This document shows positions 41,822-53,092 of a stretch of DNA of 64,000 nt, in pieces. This DNA comes from a bacterium BMS3Bbin05 (GTDB lineage: Bacteria; Nitrospirota; Thermodesulfovibrionia; Thermodesulfovibrionales; BMS3Bbin05), in contig BDTO01000067.1 of the NCBI GenBank assembly GCA_002897855.1, positions 1 through 64,000 of the forward strand, read 5' to 3'. The translations under genes were made by a program, and so were the position numbers. Numbering within the stretch: position 1 is the first letter of the stretch; each line of letters starts with the position of its first letter. The notes beneath the pieces are model-generated. The model made no database searches and was not told the DNA's origin. It saw only the letters and a program-made list of their open reading frames with translations.

Positions 41822-42176
41822 ATGCCTCTCTTACCATTTCGAGCAGGAGCCTCGGGCTGAAGGGTTTGGTAATATAGCGGTCTACTCCGCACTTGAGGCC
41901 AATCTGCTCATCATCTTCCTGCCCCTTGGCTGTAAGCATAAATATGGGAATAGCCGCAAGTTCCTCATCCGTCTTGAGCTCCCTGCAGATATCTATTCCG
42001 CTTACCTCGGGCATCATCCAGTCGAGTATTATGAGATCAGGCTTCTCCTGTCTTATTAATTCTACCGCCCCCCTGCTCTCACGGGTCGTAATCACGTCAA
42101 AACCCGCCTTCTGGAGCTTATCTTCTATCATCATCAGGATAAATGGTTCATCATCTACTACTATTATCTTAGGCAT
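41808..42176 (-). CDS. Response regulator receiver domain protein
   Basis: IIVVDDEPFI, LIILDWMMPEVSG, MLTAKGQ, KPFSP. Confidence 0.95.
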   Translation of the reverse strand: MPKIIVVDDEPFILMMIEDKLQKAGFDVITTRESRGAVELIRQEKPDLIILDWMMPEVSGIDICRELKTDEELAAIPIFMLTAKGQEDDEQIGLKCGVDRYITKPFSPRLLLEMVREAFGGI

Positions 42177-45100
42177 TTATCTCTCTCTTCAGCGGGATAC
42201 TGACCGTCACCGTTGTCCCTTCTTTATAACTGCTTTCCAAGCCCATAAAGCCATTATGCATATTAACCAGTTCCTTGCAAAGTACAAGCCCCAGGCCCGT
42301 CCCCTTAATTTTTCCGGAAAGACTTCCCCTGAAAAACTTTTCACCAATGTGAATTAAATCTTCATTTGTCATTCCCCAACCGTTATCTTTAACCTGAAAT
42401 ATAACATTTTCATGCTCTTTTTTAACGGATACATTAATTATTACATATTTGTCAGAATAGGTCAACGCATTATGTATGATATTAATAAGTATTTGCTTGA
42501 TTTTTTCGTTATCTGCATGGAAAGAGTCCAAATGAGTTTCAACTGAAAAATTAAGTTTGGCCGATTTTTCGCTGATGGCATTTTCAAAAGTCATCATGAG
42601 GTCATTGATCAGATCACGAATCTTTATTTCAGTTACATTCAGTACCGCCTTGCCATTCTCTATTTTTGACAGGTTCAGCAGGTCTGAAACCATACTGGAA
42701 AGTCTTGTCCCTTCATCGTGTATTGTACCAAGATACTCCCTTGCGCGCCGCCCCGAAACATCGCCGGAGAGCAACATTTCGGCCATGCCTACAATCGCAG
42801 AGAGGGGCGTTCGGAATTCATGTGAAACCCTCCTCACCAGTTCACTCTTCAACTTGTCAATCTTTTTTGACTTCGTAACATCCCTGATAATTTGCACTGC
42901 ACCCCTTATCCGGCCATTGATATCAACGAGAGGTGACGAGCTGATATGAATCGTCTTCTCACCGCCGCCAGGTCCCTGAATTGTTGCCTCTGTATCAGAC
43001 CTTTCCCCCTGAAGGGACTTTCCGACAGGACAGACTTTGGTTCCGTCTTCATGCGGCAACACATCCGTAAAATGCCTGTCCACGACAGACGCTGCAGGCA
43101 TGTTAAGGATATTTACCAGTGCCCTGTTTACAGATGTCACAATTCCATCGGTATTCACCGTGCAGACCCCTTCGGACATGCTGTCAAAAACAGCCTCCGC
43201 AAGCCCTCTGTCCATTATCCTTTTTTCATACAGGTCTGCCGTCTCTATGGATACGGACAGGATACTGGAAACAACAAGAAGGAAGTGCAAATCTTCTTCT
43301 TCTATGGAGGCAATACGTCTGTAAAGTAGCGATATTACACCATAAACCCTGCCACTCACCTTTACGGGAACACTGACTACCGTCCTGAAACTGTTTCTGG
43401 TGATAACTTCAGGGATATAATACTGCTTTTCCTTTAGGATATCACTGTTTATTAAGTAGTCACCCGATACGGCAACCGCATTTTCAATTGAATATACGCC
43501 TTTAGGCAGGGCCTTTTCTTCATCTTCCATCTCTACACCCTTAATTACGTCCAGAGTAATCTCCCCCGAATCACTTACCAACGCAAACCATGCAGCTGTT
43601 GAATTAAAATAATCCATGACAAGATCAACGGCAAACACCAATAGCTCCCTTTTATCTGTAAATGTCGAAACAGCAGCCGCAAACTCAAGCAGAACCCTCT
43701 GCTCCCTGATGCGTCTCTTTCTTTGCTCTTCAAACAACCATTTTACTTTCTCATACAGATTTATATTATCTGCGGCAAGACCCGCCATCTTGCCGGCAGA
43801 CATGAGTATTCTCTGTTCTTCTTCAGTAAAAAAATGCTCCCTGAAAGAAAAAAGACAGATTACTCCGAGTATCTTCTCCTTCCCCCGGATCGGGGAACAG
43901 CTATACCCCTTTATACCGGAAAAGCGGAGAATTGACCTGTCAATACGGTAATCCCTCGATACATCCTGGACCATAATCCCCTCCCCGGTAACAGCGACTC
44001 TGCCCGGAATATCTTCACCGATCCTTATCCTGCCTCTCATTTGGGCAAAGTCTTCGGAAACACCTTCGTGATAAACACAATTCAGCGCTTTTCTGTCCTC
44101 GTCCAGGAGATAAACCCCTCCGCCATCCATATCAAGGATATCCTTCAACTTTGCAACTACTTCCGCAAATATAGTATCCACCTTCAATGAACTGCTCAAC
44201 ATGGCGGATATCTCATTAAGGGTAGCCAGTTCCCTGTTCTTTCTTGATATGGTTTCTTCATACTTTCTGCTTTCCGTAACATCCCTCATCAGTTCAACAA
44301 CATATATAGTTTCACCGTCCATATCCCTGACCGGGCATGCCACTATCTCATCATAATGGCTTACACCCCTCCTGTCTTTATGCTCATGGATAGTTCTAGC
44401 GATATTTCCATTCTCCAGCACTTGTTTCGAGGGGCAATCCCCGCCGTCTGTCCAGCACGGTTTACTTTCATCGTGTCCTACCGAATAACATTTCCTGCCG
44501 ATAATATCATCACCATATACTTCGAACGCGCTCCTGTTTGCATTGATTATCCTGTATTCTCTGTCAATCAGCAGCATCTTGTCTTCAATACTGTTCATGA
44601 TAGTCTCAAGGTGTTTCTTGGATTCGAGGAGTCTGTTTATCAGATTGGCCTGTTCCCTGAAATCCTTGATAACCATCACAGTACCGTCGAACTGATGTTC
44701 CCCGGTTATCGGAGAAAGCGTAATAAGAGCCGGAATATTTTCACCGGTTTTTGACATTATCGATATCTGATTTGAAGAAGAAACCCCTTTCACCCTGCTT
44801 GTATCTACCTCATGTCTCATGATCAAAGCATTCTCATCATCAAGCAGATCGTATGCGGACATATCGGCTATGTCGTCTTTTTCATAACCAAAGAGCTTTG
44901 AAAAAGCGGGGTTTATGTCAATAATCATATCTCCGGCATCAAGTATGCACATGGCATCCATCATCGCCCTTATATAAAGATCCTTCTTTTTGAGTTCCCC
45001 TGTATCTTCCTTAATTGCCCTGGCCATGCGGTTAAAGGTCTCGGTAACCTCTCCAAGCTCATCATTGAACATGACGGGAAGTTCTACATCGAAATTTCCC

Positions 45101-45411
45101 TTTCTGACAGCCTCGGCCCCCTGAGACAATCTCCTTATCGGCAGTACTATTTTCCTTGAGAAAAAGAGAGACAGCAGAAATGCAATAAAAAATGAATAAA
45201 AGGACATAACGGCAATGTCATCGAACATCTTATAATTCAGATCTGTCCTTAGTTGTGAAATATTCGGTCTGACGTCGGCAGGCACCCGCTCGTATTTCGA
45301 TAATACTGAATCCATGTTGATATTTATGCGGATAAACAGGGGGATAATAAACGTACATGCAAATACCAGGAATATAATGAAAAGCCTGTATACAATCTTC
45401 TTTCTAAACAT
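42169..45411 (-). CDS. Large sensor histidine kinase (HAMP, multiple PAS and GAF)
   Basis: HAMP after two TM; VSHEFRTPLSAIVGMAE; N/G boxes QILINIIHNALTYS..DNGWGM..GTGLGL. Confidence 0.93.
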   Translation of the reverse strand: MFRKKIVYRLFIIFLVFACTFIIPLFIRININMDSVLSKYERVPADVRPNISQLRTDLNYKMFDDIAVMSFYSFFIAFLLSLFFSRKIVLPIRRLSQGAEAVRKGNFDVELPVMFNDELGEVTETFNRMARAIKEDTGELKKKDLYIRAMMDAMCILDAGDMIIDINPAFSKLFGYEKDDIADMSAYDLLDDENALIMRHEVDTSRVKGVSSSNQISIMSKTGENIPALITLSPITGEHQFDGTVMVIKDFREQANLINRLLESKKHLETIMNSIEDKMLLIDREYRIINANRSAFEVYGDDIIGRKCYSVGHDESKPCWTDGGDCPSKQVLENGNIARTIHEHKDRRGVSHYDEIVACPVRDMDGETIYVVELMRDVTESRKYEETISRKNRELATLNEISAMLSSSLKVDTIFAEVVAKLKDILDMDGGGVYLLDEDRKALNCVYHEGVSEDFAQMRGRIRIGEDIPGRVAVTGEGIMVQDVSRDYRIDRSILRFSGIKGYSCSPIRGKEKILGVICLFSFREHFFTEEEQRILMSAGKMAGLAADNINLYEKVKWLFEEQRKRRIREQRVLLEFAAAVSTFTDKRELLVFAVDLVMDYFNSTAAWFALVSDSGEITLDVIKGVEMEDEEKALPKGVYSIENAVAVSGDYLINSDILKEKQYYIPEVITRNSFRTVVSVPVKVSGRVYGVISLLYRRIASIEEEDLHFLLVVSSILSVSIETADLYEKRIMDRGLAEAVFDSMSEGVCTVNTDGIVTSVNRALVNILNMPAASVVDRHFTDVLPHEDGTKVCPVGKSLQGERSDTEATIQGPGGGEKTIHISSSPLVDINGRIRGAVQIIRDVTKSKKIDKLKSELVRRVSHEFRTPLSAIVGMAEMLLSGDVSGRRAREYLGTIHDEGTRLSSMVSDLLNLSKIENGKAVLNVTEIKIRDLINDLMMTFENAISEKSAKLNFSVETHLDSFHADNEKIKQILINIIHNALTYSDKYVIINVSVKKEHENVIFQVKDNGWGMTNEDLIHIGEKFFRGSLSGKIKGTGLGLVLCKELVNMHNGFMGLESSYKEGTTVTVSIPLKREINA

Positions 45412-46348
45412 TCAGAACAACCAGTACCAGATAGATAACAGATACTACTATCACCCATGATACACCAATGATAAAGAGGGGCCTGAATCCCCCTTCCGCG
45501 ATATAATCAAAATCAACGGAAAGTCCTATTGCGGCAAGAGCGGTAGATAATGAAAACTTGCTGATATAACCTGCATATTCCGAAAACCTCTGGAAATGAA
45601 AAAGGTTTACCAGTACAGCAAGAACAATAAACACTATCACAAACCACGGCACATAGAACCTCCTGCCTTTGGCGGGAGACAGCAATATCGCAACAGTGAC
45701 AATAAAAATAAGCATGGACATTCTCAGGAGTTTAAAGTTTACGGCAAGACGGTAACTTTCGTTACTGTAACCCGCAGCGGTTACCTTAACCTGCCCCAGC
45801 ATTGGCAGTGTAGTCCCCGTAATAAAGGCAAAAGCATCATTGGATAATGAAAGAAGGTCACCGAAAATCGGGTAGAGGACCATCCCGATGAGACCAAACA
45901 TCATAACAACAATTACTGAAAGGGAAGTCTCTTCGTTCTTTGCGCCGATAAGCGGGGATACAATTGCTATAGCCGAAGCGCCGCATACCGAGAATCCCGT
46001 TGCGAGCAAAACACCAAGCCTCCTGTCCACCCCGACAGTCCCTGAAACAAAATAAATAAGGAAAAACATGGAAAGAAAAACAATCATAACCGCAGGCCAG
46101 TAATACGGGCTGATATGACTCACACTAAGCTGTGCACCATAAAGGGCAATACCTATGGGAAGAAAGATTTTTAAAGACATCTTTATCCCTTTATCGAGAA
46201 ATTGCCTGTCATTAAAAAGATTCGCTATAATCATCCCCAGGATTATTGATATAACAAGAGCATCAAAAGCGGGGTGTAATGTGGAAAGCACAAAAGATAT
46301 GACAGCAATCAGGAGTGAAAATAATACACCAATAGTTCTACCGTTCAT
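45404..46348 (-). CDS. YeiH family (UPF0324) putative sulfate exporter
   Basis: LFNDRQFLDKGIKMSLKIFLPIGIALYGAQLSVSHI; GVLLATGFSVCGASAIAIVSPLIGAKNEETSLSV. Confidence 0.85.
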   Translation of the reverse strand: MNGRTIGVLFSLLIAVISFVLSTLHPAFDALVISIILGMIIANLFNDRQFLDKGIKMSLKIFLPIGIALYGAQLSVSHISPYYWPAVMIVFLSMFFLIYFVSGTVGVDRRLGVLLATGFSVCGASAIAIVSPLIGAKNEETSLSVIVVMMFGLIGMVLYPIFGDLLSLSNDAFAFITGTTLPMLGQVKVTAAGYSNESYRLAVNFKLLRMSMLIFIVTVAILLSPAKGRRFYVPWFVIVFIVLAVLVNLFHFQRFSEYAGYISKFSLSTALAAIGLSVDFDYIAEGGFRPLFIIGVSWVIVVSVIYLVLVVLNV

Positions 46349-46400
46349 ATTATCTAAAATTTAACACATTTAATGATATTTTTTCAGCTTTAAGCTTTTA

Positions 46401-47147
46401 TCAGGCGATATTCAACATGCCGACAGGATTCGGGCTCCTGCGCTTATATCCTTTGTTCTGGGCAATAATATCAACGGGAAGGCTCAGGATATCTGTCTCC
46501 TCCAGATTCTGCAATATGGTCTTTGAGACATCTACCGATTTAAAGTAGCTCTCGCACTGATTACATGCATCTATCCTCATATCTGTATCATCAACGTATA
46601 TTATATCGATCAGTTTCGGGTCTTCATTGTGACAATTCGGACACCCTATCCTCTTATAGAACCCGATAGTTCCGCAGAAAGAGCAGTAATACCTCCTCCG
46701 GGCCTCTTCTTCAAGAACCGAAAGGGCAGGGACAGCATTGCATACGGGACACCTCCCCTCTTCCCAGTAAATGTTATCGACATTTATGGAAGCCCTTATG
46801 GACCTGAAATACATCCTGCTTATAATATATAGAAGCGAGAGCATCTCTTCAGACATAATCGGCGTAGCAAATGCCGCCGTGTCGCCCTGCGGAAGAAGCA
46901 TAAAGTCTATAATTCCTGATTTCATCGCCTCCTTCACAGGTACAAGTTGTTCCGGGGACAGGGAAAAAATGCGGGAAAAACTGTCCAGGACATTATCAAT
47001 GTCCTCTTTTATATAAGCATGATAGTCATTATCGAGAGTACCGTAACGATAATTCAGATCGATATGTTCAAACTCTTTTACCTTGCCATACAGTTCCAGT
47101 ACGTCTTTCATATAAGGCATGGATTCTGAAACCTCATCAATATTCAT
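46401..47147 (-). CDS. fdhE: Formate dehydrogenase accessory protein FdhE
   Basis: GRCPVCNAVPALSVLEEEARRRYYCSFCGTIGFYKRIGCPNCHNEDPKL..DACNQCESYFKSVD. Confidence 0.88.
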   Translation of the reverse strand: MNIDEVSESMPYMKDVLELYGKVKEFEHIDLNYRYGTLDNDYHAYIKEDIDNVLDSFSRIFSLSPEQLVPVKEAMKSGIIDFMLLPQGDTAAFATPIMSEEMLSLLYIISRMYFRSIRASINVDNIYWEEGRCPVCNAVPALSVLEEEARRRYYCSFCGTIGFYKRIGCPNCHNEDPKLIDIIYVDDTDMRIDACNQCESYFKSVDVSKTILQNLEETDILSLPVDIIAQNKGYKRRSPNPVGMLNIA

Positions 47148-47510
47148 GGCACCTCCGGTGTTTTAACTACAACAGGGTCTCCCCTGAGCGCTTCAATAAG
47201 AAAAATACGCCCTCTTTCCCCCTGCGCTGAGACGAGGAGAGTTCAGTATTAAGGGTCTGCCGGGATCGTTTCCAACACCTTTATTTAAAAATACTATCCC
47301 TTCATCAAGGGTATTAAACACTCCATTATGCATATACGGGGCCGTTAATACAATCTCCCTGAGTGAAGGGGTCTTGAATGCCTTCCGGTCTAATGAGAAG
47401 TCCCTGTATTTATAAGGGAAGTACTTGATGACCGGACTTACCTTTCCATGATAATGATCAACTAATTTTTTTATAAAACCCGATTCATGAATAATGCGGG
47501 CTGAATAACG
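47144..47510 (-). pseudogene. Cytochrome-c peroxidase/MauG C-terminal remnant, frameshifted
   Basis: Minus-strand [57 protein letters not shown]...; then in another frame [20 protein letters not shown] running into the fdhE start. Confidence 0.75.
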
Positions 47511-47522
47511 AACCCGGGTAAA

Positions 47523-47556
47523 AAAGAAAAAGGGGGAGGAAGGACCTTCCTACCCC
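47523..47556 (-). terminator. Intrinsic terminator after FDH gamma subunit
   Basis: Minus strand GGGGTAGGAAGGTCCTTCCTCCCCCTTTTTCTTTTTT. Confidence 0.8.
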
Positions 47557-47569
47557 ATCCTGCATTCGA

Positions 47570-48181
47570 CTAATCAGCGCCGATCTCTTTCACCCATTTG
47601 GGGTGTTTTTTCTTTGCCCAGTAAAGGGGTATCCAGCCTTTCGTCATTATCCTGAAAGTGCCCGGATTGGCCGCTGTAGCAAGATATATATGGATTGGAA
47701 TCAATATCGCAAAAACAAAGAACGGCAGATTATGAAGTATGTGTCCCCACATCATCACGTTCTTTGAACCCGGGCTAAGCCACATGAGGAATCCCGAAGC
47801 AGCTATCAGGAGACCGCACAGTACCACAACTATCACAACCAGCTTCTGGCCGGCATTGAGCTTCCCCTGCGGCGGGGGCTCCAGATCCTTTGACAGGTAT
47901 CCTCCGAGCATCCCCATCCATTCGCTGTCTTCCCCGGACCATGAAAGCGCCTCTCCAAGCCATACCCCCATGGACAGGATAACCGAAACCGTAAATACAA
48001 CACCAACCCAGTTATGGATCAACCTCGCTACATGCTGACCTCCGAATACCGTGTTTATCCAGCCGAGTTCATTCTGATACAGGAACCCGAATCCCGTCAG
48101 GAGAAGAGTGATCCCGCTGATTGCCATCATCCAGTGAACAAATCTTTCATACGATGTAGTTTTTTGTACCATCCTGGTCAT
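47570..48181 (-). CDS. Formate dehydrogenase cytochrome b (gamma) subunit
   Basis: SYERFVHWMMAISGITLLLTGFGF..., RLIHNWVGVVFTV, four TM; operon with FDH beta/alpha. Confidence 0.9.
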   Translation of the reverse strand: MTRMVQKTTSYERFVHWMMAISGITLLLTGFGFLYQNELGWINTVFGGQHVARLIHNWVGVVFTVSVILSMGVWLGEALSWSGEDSEWMGMLGGYLSKDLEPPPQGKLNAGQKLVVIVVVLCGLLIAASGFLMWLSPGSKNVMMWGHILHNLPFFVFAILIPIHIYLATAANPGTFRIMTKGWIPLYWAKKKHPKWVKEIGAD

Positions 48182-48183
48182 GG

Positions 48184-48996
48184 CTATTCTCCTCCTTTCC
48201 CGGATTCATCTTCCGGTTCGACTTCCTTTGGTCCTATCGTAATATAATGAAGAAGTGCCGCTGCTGCTGCGGCCCCAAGGCCTATCACGGAGAAAGGCCT
48301 GAGAAAGCCGTCCCAGAATGCAATGCTTGCGTTGTAGGTGGGGTCAGGCAGATTATACGCTTCAGGAGACTCCCTGATCGCAAACGTAACCCCAAGCCCC
48401 TTAAGGTCATTCTCTCCGTAAACTTTGTAACCGGCGGTCTTTGCCCCCGCTATGAGCCCGTCCCTGCTGCTGAACTTGATAGCCCCTGTAGTACAGGCCT
48501 TCGCGCATGCAGTCGACAACCCGTTTGATATCCTGTCGGAGCAAAGGGTACATTTTGAAATTTTATCATTCTCATCATACCGGGGGACATCGAAAGGACA
48601 TGCGGCAACACATAGCTTACAACCTATGCATTTCTTCTTGTCATACATGACAGCGCCTTCCTTTGTCCTGAAAATGGCTCCGGGAGCCGGACATATATCC
48701 ATACAGCCGGCCTGACCGCAGTGCATACAGGAGCGGCGTACAAACAGCCAGTCGACACCCACGTTACTGTTCTTCTCGATAAAATGGATCTTGTTAAAGA
48801 GGTGCGGAGTAAGCCTCGGGGGGTTTTCATATGTTCCGCTGTTAACCGTCCTGTCGCCGGGAAGCCTGTTCCACTGCTTGCACGCAGTCTGGCAGGCCCT
48901 GCAGCCGATGCAAAGCTCGGGAGTTATAAGGAGTCCCTTCCTCTTCTTCCCGACATCGACTCCGCTCATCATTCTCTGTTTTTCTGTATTCGTCAT
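48184..48996 (-). CDS. Formate dehydrogenase iron-sulfur (beta) subunit
   Basis: CIGCRACQTACKQWN, CMHCGQAGCMDICP, CIGCKLCVAACPFDVP, CTLCSDRI; C-terminal TM. Confidence 0.93.
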   Translation of the reverse strand: MTNTEKQRMMSGVDVGKKRKGLLITPELCIGCRACQTACKQWNRLPGDRTVNSGTYENPPRLTPHLFNKIHFIEKNSNVGVDWLFVRRSCMHCGQAGCMDICPAPGAIFRTKEGAVMYDKKKCIGCKLCVAACPFDVPRYDENDKISKCTLCSDRISNGLSTACAKACTTGAIKFSSRDGLIAGAKTAGYKVYGENDLKGLGVTFAIRESPEAYNLPDPTYNASIAFWDGFLRPFSVIGLGAAAAAALLHYITIGPKEVEPEDESGKGGE

Positions 48997-49008
48997 CTAT
49001 ATCACCCC

Positions 49009-52000
49009 CTATGCCTTTTCAACGTTGACCATAAAGGCCTTGGTTTCGGGAATCATCGTATTGGCGTCTCCGATAGTAGGTGTCAGCAGGTTGGCGGAAT
49101 CACCTCCGCTTCCGTCTTCAGGATACTGCCAGCCGAAGCACCATGGAAGCCCTACCTCGTGAACCGTCTTATCCATAATCTTGAAGGGTCTGAACCTGGC
49201 TGTCACTATGGCAATTGCCCATACCTTTCCCCTGATCGAGGAAATTATCACCTTGTCGCCGGGGGTTATACCCTTCTCTTTTGCAAGCTCATGGCTCATT
49301 TCCACAAATATCTGGGGCTGCATTTCCAGTTGCCACGGCAGGTGTCTTGTAAGTACCCCTGTCTGCCAGTGTTCGGTTAAACGATAAGTGGTAGCCACGT
49401 GGGGATAAGCGGGATTAGATGTGGTAAAGATGTCCACGGCGAGCCCTGCTCCTTTCTTTGCGGCCTCTTTAGCATCATCCGTAACGCCGTAGAAAAGTTT
49501 AGTGGCAGGATTAATCCTTACACTGGACATAGGATTTTCCTGAATAGGAGATTCAAGAGGTTCATAATGCTCCGGGAACGGACCGTCGGCACGTCCGGGG
49601 CCGAAAATATGGGCTACACCGGACGGCTTCATGATAAAAGCGAGCTTTGTCTTCGCCTTGTTTGCAAGCGGCGGCCATCCCCCGTCAGGCACATCACCAA
49701 TCCATTTCTTACCGTTCCAGTATATCACGGGTTTCTCAGGATTCCTTGGTCTGCCGTTTTCATCGACTGATGCACGGTTATAGATTATTCTCCTGTTTAC
49801 AGGCCACGCCCATGACCACTCCGGATAAAGACCGATGCCTGTGGGATCCTTAATCGACCTCCTGGCCATCATATTGCCCTTTTCGTTAAACGACTGGCAA
49901 TACAGCCAGTTTCCGGACGAGGTCGAACCGTCTGCCTGCAACCAGGCAAAGCTCGGTACAAGTTCACCCTTTCTGAAATTATGGACCTTGCCCTTTTTCA
50001 CGATGCGGGTGTCCTTCATGAACCTTCCGTTGATCTCCCTGGCAATCTCATGAGTATCAATCCTGCGAACCTTGCCGTCGGGATCCTTCGGGCCATAATC
50101 CCAGGATAGCTTTACGATCGGATCAGGATATGCGCCACCCTCTTTTTCATAAAGTTTTTTAACCCTCCAGAAAAGCTCATTCATTATCCCGGAGTCGGGC
50201 ATAGCTTCACCAGGTGGATTGACAGCCTTGTATCTCCATTGCGCCCACCTGCCGGAATTAGTGATACTGCCCTCTTTTTCAACAGACGCTGCGCAAGGCA
50301 GTTCAAAGACCTCCGTCTTAATATCTTCCGGCTTTATACCCGGTCCCCTCCAGAAAGAGCCTGTCTCATTGTCAAAGAGGTTGACATTGACCATCCAGTC
50401 GAGTTTTGCCAATGCATCTCGAACTTTCCCTGCATTTGAGCCGGAACATGCAGGGTTTTGGCCCCATGCAAAGAAGCCTTTGAACTTGCCCCTGAACATC
50501 TCATCAAAGATCATCAGCCATGATGCATTCTGGCCGTCATCAAGCTTGGGAAGCCACTGGTAACCGAATTCATTCTCCCGGGTCGCAGCGGCGCCATAAT
50601 GGGCCTTTAAAAGACTTATCGAGTATTTGGGATAGTTTCCCCACCAGTTGGCACTGTTCGGCTCTTTTGTCTTTGGTGTGTAATGGTCATTATACTTCTG
50701 AAGGGTTGAGTCGGATGCCCTTGGGGTCTTAAGGTATCCGGGGAGTATATGGAACAGTAAGCAGTGGTCTGTTGAGCCCTGGACATTGCTCTCACCCCTG
50801 AGTGCATTCACACCTCCACCGGCAATTCCGATGTTTCCGAGGAGGAGTTGAATTATTGCCATCGCCCGGATTATCTGTGTTCCAATGGTATGCTGAGTCC
50901 AGCCCATCGCATACATGACCGTTCCGGCCTTATGCGGGCCGCCGGTAGAGGTATAGGTCTTATACACCTCCAGTAATTTGTCCTTCGGCGTCCCCGTAAT
51001 CTCAACCACCTTGTCAATGGTATATCTCGATACATGCTTTTTCAGTAGCTGAAACACCGAAAAGGGGTTTTTCAGACTCTTATCCTTTTTTATTACACCA
51101 TTCGCATCCTTCTGGAATGCCCACGTCTTCTTGTTGTACTTCCTCTTCTTTGGGTCATATCCGGAAAAGACACCATCCAGTTCCCCCGGCATCTTGAAGT
51201 CGGTATCGACAAGAAATGGGTTGTTTGTATAATTCTCGATATAGAAATCATCGTATAGCTTGTTGTCGATTATATACTTGATCATCCCGTTCAGAAAAGC
51301 GATATCCGCACCGGACCGGATAGGGGCAAATATGTCAGCCTTGGAAGAACTCCTCGTAAAGCGCGGGTCGACACTTATCAGCTTTGCGCCCTTTTCCTTT
51401 GCCTTCATCACCCACTTGAAGCTAATGGGGTGATTCTCGGCAGGGTTACTACCCATTACAAGTACTACATCGGCATTCCTGATGTCTATCCAGTGATTTG
51501 TCATTGCACCGCGTCCAAACGACTCTGCCAGAGCCGCTACAGTAGCGGAGTGTCATATTCGAGCCTGATGTTCTATATAGACGAGCCCGAGAGAGCGGAG
51601 CCATTTCTGGAAGATATAGCACTCCTCGTTATCAAGTGCGGCGCTTCCAACAGATGCAATACCGTCGCACCGGTTGACGACCAGACCTTTGGAATTTTTC
51701 CTCACAAAGGACTCATCGCGTGTCTTTTTAATTTTCCTCGCAATCTGATCAAGCGCCCAGTCCCACTCGACCTCCTTCCACTCCCTGGACCCCGGCGCCC
51801 TGTAACGCGGCCTTGTAATCCTCGTCGGGTTATTCACCACCTGGTAAAGTGCAGCCCCCTTGGAACAGAGCATTCCTTCGTTGATTGGATGATCAGGGTC
51901 CCCCTCGGTATTGATAACCTTACCGTTCCGGGAATACACAATGATACCGCAGCCGACTGCACAGAACGGGCAGATGGTCTGTGTCTCTTTTGCATACCTG

Positions 52001-52110
52001 ATTGGAAGGGTTGCTGCGTAACTTTTTGCAGCATCAAGGTTAACGAAAATACCGCCGAGGAGGGCTGAACCAACCGAAAACTTCAGGAATCCACGTCTTG
52101 ATACATCCAT
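49009..52110 (-). CDS. fdnG: Formate dehydrogenase alpha subunit, selenoprotein (in-frame UGA = Sec), Tat-exported
   Basis: Two ORFs (51553-52110, 49009-51504) are in the same frame, joined by one UGA at 51553-51555: ..[49 protein letters not shown]; Tat signal MDVSRRGFLKF. Confidence 0.95.
51520..51555 (-). promoter_or_regulatory. Candidate bacterial SECIS: UGA plus downstream hairpin
   Basis: UGA, 16 nt, then stem CGGCTC-TGGCA-GAGTCG, at the usual bSECIS distance. Confidence 0.6.
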
Positions 52111-52525
52111 GATTCTCCCCCTTTCACGGACGACATGAAGTTCATGAGGTTAACGAAAAAAACTTTAACCACACATTTTATATATTTATATTATAAAGAA
52201 ATATTAGTCCGATATTTATCAAATGTCAAGAAAAATTTGTATTTAAAAAATCAGGTCCATCTTTATCGGGCTTTATCCCGTTTTTACCCCGGATATGTCA
52301 TGACCGCAGACCATGCACGGGGGGGGCGCGCATTTGCATTTCGGAATTGCGCCACGGGGATTCTCCGCGGAGCCTGCCCTGAGCGGCAAGAAGCTAAAAG
52401 GAGAGATTCTTCGACAGGCTCAGAATGACAATAGTCGAAGGGCCCGGAAGGACAGCAAAAAGACTTTTTCAACAGCATGAAGATACCGGAAACTCAATCA
52501 ACCAAAAATTAACACCTTTCTAAAT

Positions 52526-52670
52526 AGAGTCTGCGTATAAAGTCGGTTTCTCTATCTGTCATTCCGGCAGTCCTTAAGCCGGAATCCAGTTTTTTCAATA
52601 AGTTCCGGATGTCCCGAACGCTTTCGGGGCATGACAGGAATAAAAAAACAACAATTTATACACAACCTCT
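52526..52670. repeat. MITE-like element family F copy 1
   Basis: AGAGTCTGCGTATAAAG...TTTATACACAACCTCT; three other copies in window. Confidence 0.85.
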
Positions 52671-52672
52671 AA

Positions 52673-52975
52673 TTATTGAACAACTGCAATCCCTGACGGA
52701 CTTTTCCCGACCTGTATAGGATTCCCGACAACAGTATTGCTAACCGTATCTATAACAGAAACATTGTTACTTCCGCTGTTGGCAGAAGAATCAATTGCCA
52801 CCCCTTTCGGGCCGCTTCCGACAGTAATTGTTCTTAGCACCGTATTATTTGCAGTATCTATAACCGAAACTGTTCCGTTACCGCTATTTGTTAGATAGAC
52901 CGTGCTTCCGGAAGGGGTTACTGTCAGGCCCCATGGGCTACTCGCTGTACCCCGATTAATGTTCGTTATCACCAT
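52673..52975 (-). pseudogene. YVTN beta-propeller fragment
   Basis: GSTVYLTNSGNGTVSVIDTANNTVLRTITVGSGPKGVAI; upstream PSGSGTVNIIDT in a different frame; stop codon abuts element F1. Confidence 0.75.
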
Positions 52976-53092
52976 AGTAGGGTATCGATTATATTGACCG
53001 TTCCGCTACCACTCGGCATATCCCTCCAGAAATATTCAATACGCGACTTTCCCATTTGCCCGTGAAAAGATAATAAAGATATAATGTTAAAT

